Origin: Aquificota bacterium
GTDB lineage: Bacteria; Aquificota; Aquificia; Aquificales; Hydrogenothermaceae
Length of the DNA stretch: 5,633 nt
Direction: 5' to 3'
Assembly: GCA_013153235.1 (NCBI GenBank)
Contig: JAADEU010000080.1
Span: 1 to 5,633, forward strand
A model generated the notes under the pieces. That model was not told the origin of the DNA. It ran no database searches and saw only the letters and a list, made by a program, of their open reading frames with translations. Numbering within the stretch: position 1 is the first letter of the stretch; each line of letters begins with the position of its first letter. The position numbers and the translations under genes were made by a program. Below are positions 1-4,530 of this stretch, one piece after another.

Positions 1-193
1 ATCTCATCCAAAAGTAACCTGAAATAAGATAATAACAATCTTTGAATGAGAAGGAAAATCTGAGAAATACTGAAGCGATATCTTATGCCTGAGCATAGTT
101 CAAGCTGATGCAAAAATTTGGCAAGATAAGAGATAAATAAAGATATAAATGCTGAAAATATACCATGTTGCTCTATCAAGAGACTAAGAATAA
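1..193. other. AT-rich intergenic sequence, no gene recognised
   Basis: I see no gene here. All three plus frames stop within the first 27 bases, so at most the last few codons of an upstream gene could lie at the left edge. The longest minus-strand start-to-stop frame (96 down to 4, 30 codons) has no ribosome binding site and no recognisable product. The stretch holds a small perfect dyad (TATGC-CTGA-GCATA, 84-97), an FNR-like half-site (ATCAA, 175-179) and a -35-like TTGGCA at 118-123 that has no well-spaced -10. It most likely carries upstream control sequence for the regulator gene that follows. Confidence 0.6.
168..179. promoter_or_regulatory. Possible Crp/Fnr-type operator half-site
   Basis: TTGCTCTATCAA is an imperfect 12-base dyad whose right arm ATCAA (175-179) is a perfect FNR-type half-site; the left arm does not match TTGAT at the canonical spacing. 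It sits just upstream of the extended -10 of a gene encoding a regulator with an FNR-type recognition helix, so autoregulation is conceivable. Single half-sites are common by chance in AT-rich DNA, so this is weak. Confidence 0.2.
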
Positions 194-202
194 TGTTATA
201 AT
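194..202 (+). promoter_or_regulatory. Extended -10 promoter of the Crp/Fnr regulator gene
   Basis: The sequence TGTTATAAT is a perfect extended -10 (TG-n-TATAAT), with TATAAT at 197-202. No good -35 hexamer lies 16-18 bases upstream (TATCAA at 174-179 is poor), which fits the extended -10 type or an activator-dependent promoter. Transcription would start near 208-210, giving a leader of about 20 bases before the ATG at 230. This is inferred from consensus only. Confidence 0.6.
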
Positions 203-215
203 TTTAATAATAGAC

Positions 216-221
216 AAGGAG
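216..221 (+). promoter_or_regulatory. Ribosome binding site choosing ATG 230 over TTG 227
   Basis: AAGGAG lies 8 bases before the ATG at 230 and 5 bases before an in-frame TTG at 227. Codon identity and spacing both favour the ATG, so the protein is called as 210 residues rather than 211. Confidence 0.75.
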
Positions 222-229
222 CTTTATTG

Positions 230-862
230 ATGGTTGATGCAAGGGAGATTTACCTTTTCAGGCATCTGAGTGATGAGCAGTTAAAAAAACTGCAGGAGAT
301 TTCATTTATTAAAGAATTTAAAAGGGGAGAGCTTCTCTTTTACGAAGGGGAGGAACCGAGATACCTTTACATTCTCCTTGACGGTACCATAAGGGTTTAC
401 AAAACAGACTTTAAGGGTAATGAGATTACCCTCCACTACTTCCACCCTGTTAATATGATTGCAGAGGTGGCAAATTTTGAGGACTTTCCGTATCCTGCGA
501 CGGCTGAGTTTGAGACAGATGGGAAGGTACTTGCCATAGATTACAGCAGATTCAGAAATGAGTTTCTCAAAGACCCGGAAGTTGCATTTAATGTCATCAA
601 ATCCCTTGCCTACAAAATCAGGATACTGAACGACATAATAATCCAGAATCTGATGATGGACGCAGTTTCAAGGGTTGCAAAGTTTATAGACGAACATGAG
701 GACCTGTTCAGAGAACTGAAACACAATAAGGTCGCATCACTTTTGAACATAACACCGGAAACATTCTCAAGAATCCTGAAGAAATTCAAAGACCAGAACA
801 TTATCGAGAAGAAAGGAAAAGAGATAATCATCCATAAAGACAAACTGAAAAAGTACATTTAA
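230..862 (+). CDS. Crp/Fnr-family transcriptional regulator, cysteine-free
   Basis: This is a 210-residue one-component regulator of usual Crp/Fnr length. Residues about 8-115 form the cyclic-nucleotide-binding-type beta-roll (GELLFYEGEEPRYLYILLDG, then IRVYK, then a PYPATAEF segment where CRP has its cAMP phosphate-binding cassette). Residues about 117-145 are the dimerisation helix. Residues about 163-200 are the winged helix-turn-helix. The recognition helix reads ITPETFSRILKKF (174-186) and keeps the Glu-x-x-Ser-Arg pattern (E177, S180, R181) with which E. coli FNR reads TTGAT half-sites, so an FNR-like operator is predicted. The protein has no cysteine, so it cannot hold the FNR [4Fe-4S] cluster, and it lacks the CRP-type GELG...RSA cassette, so cAMP is unlikely. 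A haem/NO or other ligand, or none, remains open. The gene is monocistronic in view and converges on ccsBA. Family call is secure; the signal is unknown. Confidence 0.93.
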   Translation: MVDAREIYLFRHLSDEQLKKLQEISFIKEFKRGELLFYEGEEPRYLYILLDGTIRVYKTDFKGNEITLHYFHPVNMIAEVANFEDFPYPATAEFETDGKVLAIDYSRFRNEFLKDPEVAFNVIKSLAYKIRILNDIIIQNLMMDAVSRVAKFIDEHEDLFRELKHNKVASLLNITPETFSRILKKFKDQNIIEKKGKEIIIHKDKLKKYI

Positions 863-882
863 GGGAAGGTTCCCCTCCCCTT
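861..882. terminator. Possible bidirectional terminator hairpin between convergent genes
   Basis: AAGGGAAGG (861-869) pairs with CCTCCCCTT (874-882) around a TTCC loop: nine positions with one A-C mismatch. It fills almost the whole 23-base gap between the regulator stop (860-862) and the ccsBA stop (886-888). The plus-strand tail is only TTTGTCTATAT and the minus-strand tail lacks an immediate T-run, so intrinsic termination may be weak in both directions. Confidence 0.4.
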
Positions 883-885
883 TGT

Positions 886-3800
886 CTATATGGCTCTGAT
901 TTTTCTATTTCTGTATGCCAGTATTATGACAACGCCAACAATGGCCACAGCCCAGTAAACCCACGCTGGAATCGGTACAGGGTCCCCTGCAGCGTATGAG
1001 TGGAGACCTGACAGGTAGTAGTTAACCCCAAAGTATGTCATCAGAACTGAAGCAAAGGATACAACAGATAGAACAGCGAACAGGTAGGTTGACCTGAGCC
1101 AGGGCACGAGTCTTGTGTGTATAACAAATGTATAAACCAGTATGGTCACCAGTGCCCATGTTTCTTTAGGGTCCCATCCCCAGTATCTTCCCCAGGATTC
1201 ATTAGCCCATACGCCTCCGAGGAAGTTCCCAACGGTAAGAAGGGAAAGTCCGATTATCATGGACATCTCATTTATTCTGGTGGCCTCAAGTATTGATATA
1301 TCAATCTGTCTCTGTTTTTCATCCCTGATTTTTGGGTTTCTTATTATAAACAGCAGCAGGGTTATAAATCCCAGTAGAGCCGATAGCCCAAGGAATCCAT
1401 AACTGGCTGTTATTACAGACACATGAATCGTTAGCCAGTATGATTTGAGGACAGGAACGATATTGGTAATCTGGGGGTCCATCCAGCTGAGATGGGCAAC
1501 AAACAGGGTAAGCCCTGCAAGAATACCTGTTGTGGCAACAGCAAAAGGTGACTGCCGTGCAAAAACAATCCCTGCGAGGATAATTGTCCACGCAATATAA
1601 ATCATAGACTCATAACCGTTACTCCACGGGGCATGTTCTGCTATGTACCATCTCAGCCCAAGGTTAAAGGTGTGGAGTATAAATCCAATGATAAGGATGG
1701 ACACCACTACCTTTGTAGGAATAGAAAGGTTCAGTGAAGGTTTTATGAGTCTGGCAAATATAAGAACCAGCAGTGCAAAACCTGCAAACAGGTATACAAA
1801 TATGAGTCTTTCAAAAAGATTCAGCCTGTTGTACAGGATTTCTGCCTTGATTTTTGTTTCTGAAGGATATATATCGGCACCATTTATTTTCTGGTACTCC
1901 CTTGTCTTCTCAAGGACCTTATCTGCAAGGCTCCAGTCCCCTTCCTTTATTCCCTTCTCCACAGATGCAAAATAGGCTATCAGCAGGAGTCTTACCTTCT
2001 CAGCCTCTTCCTTTGGGAATTTCTCAACGGCTGCCTTTGGGCTGTACCATGTATGGTTCGGGTCTCCCTTCAGTGGGAAAATCCTGAACAGCTCACCTGT
2101 AAAAACCATGTAAAGGATATTAATCCTTTCATCTATTTTAAGAAGCTCTTTATCAAACTGGTTTCTCTCTGCAGGCCTTTTTGCCTGTGCCTGCTGAACA
2201 ACATCGTACAGCTTATAATTTCCGTCTTTATCAAAAGCATCAATAAAGGCAAAATATCTGGCATCCATAGGAATCCCGAGGAGCTTCTTTATTGCCGGAT
2301 GGGATACCTTTATCACAGGAATTCTCTGCCAGTAGCGGGGTATAACCAGCATTCCCAGAATAATCTGGTTGTGCTCAAGACCGTAGAAGGAGGTCCTCTT
2401 TGACACCTTATTCAGAACATCTATCGAAAGTGTATCTATCGGCTCAAGTCTTCCGTCTGCAGACTGGGTTATCAGTGTACCGAATCTGTCTGCATGTTCC
2501 CTGTTTACTTTTTTGACCTGGTTTATTATCTGCTGGAGGCTCATACTATCCGGGTTGTCCTGGTTTTCAGATGCCAGGGCCATACCTGATAACAGTACAG
2601 ATACCAGGATAACCGGAACCAGCTTTTCAACATTCAGCCTTGCAAGCCTTCCGAACCTTGAGTAAGGGTTAAACAGATTCAGAAACAGTCCCAGTGCCAG
2701 GAGGAAATAACCTATGTACGTGGGTATTTTCCCCGGGTCGTGGTTCACAGACAGAATGGTTCCCTTCTCATCAGGGTCGTATGATGACTGGAAGAATTTA
2801 TATCCCCCGTATTCAAGGGTATGGTTCATATAAATCTTATACTCAAACTCAACGTTATTCCTTGGGTCTTTCACAATAACATCACTCTCGTAGGAGGACG
2901 GCTGCATGGAACCGGGATACCTCTCAACAACAAAATCCTTCAGGTATATGTAGAAAGGTAGCTTTATCTCCCTTGCTCCCCAGCTGAGGGTAAGGTCAAC
3001 ATCCTTTATTTTCAGGTGTACAGGTTCACCTTTTATGTGGGCCCTCATACCCCCACCGGGAAGTTTTACAACCCTTTTTTCCCCATCGTATTCAACCTCA
3101 ACAACAAGGGCTCCCATATCCTGACCGACCTTAACCTCACTTGTTTTTTCAGGAACAATATCTATCTTTCCTGAAGGCAGTGCCTGTCTGACAACAAACC
3201 TTAAATCCCCGGCAAAGTACATTCTGCCATCTTCCAGTGGTACGGCCTTACCTTTTTCAATACTTCCTGTTTTCTGCGTTGCCATCTCAAAATATTTAAG
3301 CTCTGTGTTTGAACGGATGTAAAACCTGCCGTCTTTCAGAAAGATGTACACATACGGTCCGGTGTAATTCTCCAGTTTTTTACCAAATGAAAGGACAGTG
3401 TTTCCTATTTTAACCGTCTCACCATACGACAGAACCCTGTTTACAGGCTGACCATCAACGATATAAACTATAGAAACCATAGGCTTACCATTTTCCGCCG
3501 GAACTATTTTTTCCACAGCTTTGGGATAATAATCAAGGTATCTGACCACAAGCTTTTTTCCGTCTATATCAAGGACCTCTTCAAATGAGTTAATCTCCCT
3601 TGCAAGCACAGACAGGTACAATCTCCTTTCTGCCTTATAGACCTTTCCGTCTTTCTTTGCAATAATGTCAAGGTAGGCATCTGAGGACAGAATCCTGTTT
3701 GACTGGGAACCTTCCCTTATGTGCATAATACCCTCATACCCGGCGTATCTCGTCAGGGCTGCTCCCAGGAAAATAACCAGAAAGGATATATGAAAAATAA

Positions 3801-4044
3801 AAGCAGGAAGTTTCCTGGGCTGCCACATCCTGTACCGGATTATATTCCCCACAAGATTTATGGCCAGCAAAATCCACAAAACCTCAAACCACCTTGCCCC
3901 ATAGACAAGGGCCCAGGCTGTCTCACTGCCAAAATCGTTTTCAATAAATGTGGCAAAACCTATGGAAATGGCAAAAATCAGTGTAAGAAGCAACATAAAC
4001 TCAATGGAAGTCAGCTCTTTAATCAGCGTCTTAAAAAACGACAT
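886..4044 (-). CDS. ccsBA: Fused cytochrome c biogenesis protein CcsBA (System II haem exporter and cytochrome c synthase)
   Basis: This 1052-residue membrane protein moves haem across the cytoplasmic membrane and attaches it to CXXCH motifs of apocytochromes c on the outside. Residues 1-460 are the CcsB/ResB half: three N-terminal membrane helices (about 15-100), a large extracytoplasmic domain (about 105-440) ending in the family hallmark FFQSSYDPDEKGT...SVNHDPG...TYIGY, and a fourth helix. Residues about 743-1052 are the CcsA/ResC half, with the conserved APWSNGYES segment and the tryptophan-rich WWD haem motif WGRYWGWDPKETW (951-963). The four histidines expected from Helicobacter CcsBA are present: H85 and H976 in the membrane, H874 (WLTIHV) and H1015 (SGLHSYA) outside; the 39-residue H976-H1015 spacing matches the Helicobacter protein as I recall it. 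Between the halves lies a periplasmic domain (about 493-740) starting HADRFGTLITQ, seen in long CcsA proteins. The chain has no cysteine. ATG at 4044 is preferred over TTG at 4050 from the ribosome binding site. Confidence 0.96.
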   Translation of the reverse strand: MSFFKTLIKELTSIEFMLLLTLIFAISIGFATFIENDFGSETAWALVYGARWFEVLWILLAINLVGNIIRYRMWQPRKLPAFIFHISFLVIFLGAALTRYAGYEGIMHIREGSQSNRILSSDAYLDIIAKKDGKVYKAERRLYLSVLAREINSFEEVLDIDGKKLVVRYLDYYPKAVEKIVPAENGKPMVSIVYIVDGQPVNRVLSYGETVKIGNTVLSFGKKLENYTGPYVYIFLKDGRFYIRSNTELKYFEMATQKTGSIEKGKAVPLEDGRMYFAGDLRFVVRQALPSGKIDIVPEKTSEVKVGQDMGALVVEVEYDGEKRVVKLPGGGMRAHIKGEPVHLKIKDVDLTLSWGAREIKLPFYIYLKDFVVERYPGSMQPSSYESDVIVKDPRNNVEFEYKIYMNHTLEYGGYKFFQSSYDPDEKGTILSVNHDPGKIPTYIGYFLLALGLFLNLFNPYSRFGRLARLNVEKLVPVILVSVLLSGMALASENQDNPDSMSLQQIINQVKKVNREHADRFGTLITQSADGRLEPIDTLSIDVLNKVSKRTSFYGLEHNQIILGMLVIPRYWQRIPVIKVSHPAIKKLLGIPMDARYFAFIDAFDKDGNYKLYDVVQQAQAKRPAERNQFDKELLKIDERINILYMVFTGELFRIFPLKGDPNHTWYSPKAAVEKFPKEEAEKVRLLLIAYFASVEKGIKEGDWSLADKVLEKTREYQKINGADIYPSETKIKAEILYNRLNLFERLIFVYLFAGFALLVLIFARLIKPSLNLSIPTKVVVSILIIGFILHTFNLGLRWYIAEHAPWSNGYESMIYIAWTIILAGIVFARQSPFAVATTGILAGLTLFVAHLSWMDPQITNIVPVLKSYWLTIHVSVITASYGFLGLSALLGFITLLLFIIRNPKIRDEKQRQIDISILEATRINEMSMIIGLSLLTVGNFLGGVWANESWGRYWGWDPKETWALVTILVYTFVIHTRLVPWLRSTYLFAVLSVVSFASVLMTYFGVNYYLSGLHSYAAGDPVPIPAWVYWAVAIVGVVIILAYRNRKIRAI

Positions 4045-4050
4045 CTTCAA

Positions 4051-4056
4051 CTCCTC
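4051..4056 (-). promoter_or_regulatory. Ribosome binding site fixing the ccsBA start at ATG 4044
   Basis: On the minus strand GAGGAG lies 6 bases upstream of the ATG at 4042-4044. It directly abuts an upstream in-frame TTG at 4048-4050, leaving no spacer, so the TTG start is unlikely and the protein loses the first two residues of the longest frame. Confidence 0.75.
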
Positions 4057-4115
4057 TACATATCTGCATCTAACTTACAGGTTGTTAATCTTATTACCAA
4101 TTTATGAAATAAAAG

Positions 4116-4130
4116 TGAAATTATATTTCA
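4116..4130. repeat. Perfect 6-base inverted repeat covering the ccsBA -10 box
   Basis: TGAAAT (4116-4121) and ATTTCA (4125-4130) flank a TAT spacer, making a perfectly symmetrical pair of arms placed over TATAAT of the leftward promoter. A further TGAAAT copy at 4105-4110 lies 11 bases away, one helical turn, on the same face. Geometry fits a repressor operator, but AT-rich promoters produce such dyads by chance and no binding protein is identified. Confidence 0.4.
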
Positions 4131-4147
4131 ATAACAAACAGAATCAA
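4120..4147 (-). promoter_or_regulatory. Promoter of ccsBA
   Basis: Reading the minus strand, TTGATT (4142-4147) and a perfect TATAAT (4120-4125) are separated by 16 bases, a good sigma-70-type match. Initiation near 4113 would give a leader of about 70 bases before ATG 4044. The -35 contains TTGAT, an FNR-type half-site, but no partner half at the normal spacing. The -10 lies inside a perfect inverted repeat. Confidence 0.6.
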
Positions 4148-4155
4148 TTCCATCT

Positions 4156-4184
4156 TTGAAAAAAAGGAATAATCTGTTTAAGAT
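4156..4184 (+). promoter_or_regulatory. Promoter of the MTH1187-family/rad50-like operon
   Basis: TTGAAA (4156-4161, five of six matches to the -35 consensus) is followed after exactly 17 bases by TAAGAT (4179-4184, four of six matches to the -10). A start near 4191 leaves a leader of about 25 bases before ATG 4216. It is divergent from the ccsBA promoter, with the two -35 boxes about 8 bases apart, so binding at one could influence the other. Confidence 0.55.
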
Positions 4185-4215
4185 AAATTAAATTCAAAAT
4201 CCGGAGGGCATTAAA

Positions 4216-4530
4216 ATGTCTGTACTGGTTGAGTTTGCAATGTTTCCTACAGATAAAGGGGAAAGCGTAAGTCCATACGTTTCAAGAATTATAAAAATGA
4301 TTGATGAATCGGGAGTACCGTATAAATTAACCCCTATGGGCACTGTTTTTGAAACGGAGAGTATGGAAGAAGCTCTGGAAATCATAAACAGGGCCTACAA
4401 ACAGCTGGAAAAAGACTGTAACAGGGTCTACTCGGTTGTTAAGCTTGACATCAGAAAGGGTAAATCAAATAGGCTTGTCCAGAAGATAGAATCTGTGGAG
4501 AAGAAGCTGGGTAAGAAGGTCAGTAAATGA
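4216..4530 (+). CDS. MTH1187/YkoF-family (DUF77) thiamine-binding-type protein
   Basis: This 104-residue protein has the usual length and pattern of the MTH1187 family (TIGR00106), small ferredoxin-like-fold proteins related to the YkoF thiamine/HMP-binding domain. Visible hallmarks are the N-terminal strand VLVEFAMFPTDKGESVSPYV (3-22), the SGVPYKLTPMGTVFE segment (about 33-47), the helix MEEALEIINRAYKQL and the late RVYSVVKLDIRKGK strand followed by a Lys-rich helix with KIESVEKKL. No signal peptide or membrane segment is present, so it should be cytoplasmic. Family members form tetramers and some structures hold a ligand at the dimer interface; the physiological role is unsettled. GGAGGG at 4203-4208 lies 7 bases before the ATG. 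It is first in an operon, overlapping the next gene by four bases. Family call is strong; thiamine binding is by family only. Confidence 0.88.
   Translation: MSVLVEFAMFPTDKGESVSPYVSRIIKMIDESGVPYKLTPMGTVFETESMEEALEIINRAYKQLEKDCNRVYSVVKLDIRKGKSNRLVQKIESVEKKLGKKVSK
4514..4519 (+). promoter_or_regulatory. Ribosome binding site within the upstream gene, coupled ATGA start
   Basis: AGAAGG inside the last codons of the MTH1187-family gene lies 7 bases before the ATG at 4527. The start and the preceding stop share ATGA (4527-4530), the classic arrangement for translational coupling, so the two proteins are probably made from one transcript in related amounts. Confidence 0.65.

Noticed and set aside
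4..96. A 30-codon minus-strand frame at the left edge
   Set aside because: No ribosome binding site, no similarity, and a length expected by chance.
118..149. TTGGCA (118-123) with TATAAA (144-149) as a second promoter for the regulator gene
   Set aside because: The spacer is 20 bases, outside the normal range, and a perfect extended -10 lies closer to the gene.
227..238. TTGAT repeated at 227-231 and 234-238 over the regulator start codon as an FNR-type site
   Set aside because: The two are direct, not inverted, repeats and the spacing does not fit TTGAT-N4-ATCAA; they arise from the start codon and Val-Asp codons.
610..858. An 82-codon minus-strand frame inside the Crp/Fnr gene
   Set aside because: It lies opposite the helix-turn-helix coding region, its Ser/Phe-rich product resembles nothing, and the plus-strand protein is well conserved.
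1142..2403. Several plus-strand and one alternative minus-strand frames of about 80-116 codons within ccsBA
   Set aside because: All overlap the conserved CcsA half, have low-complexity or unlikely products, and overlap each other.
3721..4159. Two overlapping plus-strand frames across the ccsBA 5' end and the divergent promoter region
   Set aside because: They run opposite the CcsB membrane helices and through both promoters; no product is recognisable.
4194..4385. A 63-codon minus-strand frame over the start of the MTH1187-family gene
   Set aside because: It covers the ribosome binding site and conserved N-terminus of a recognisable plus-strand gene.
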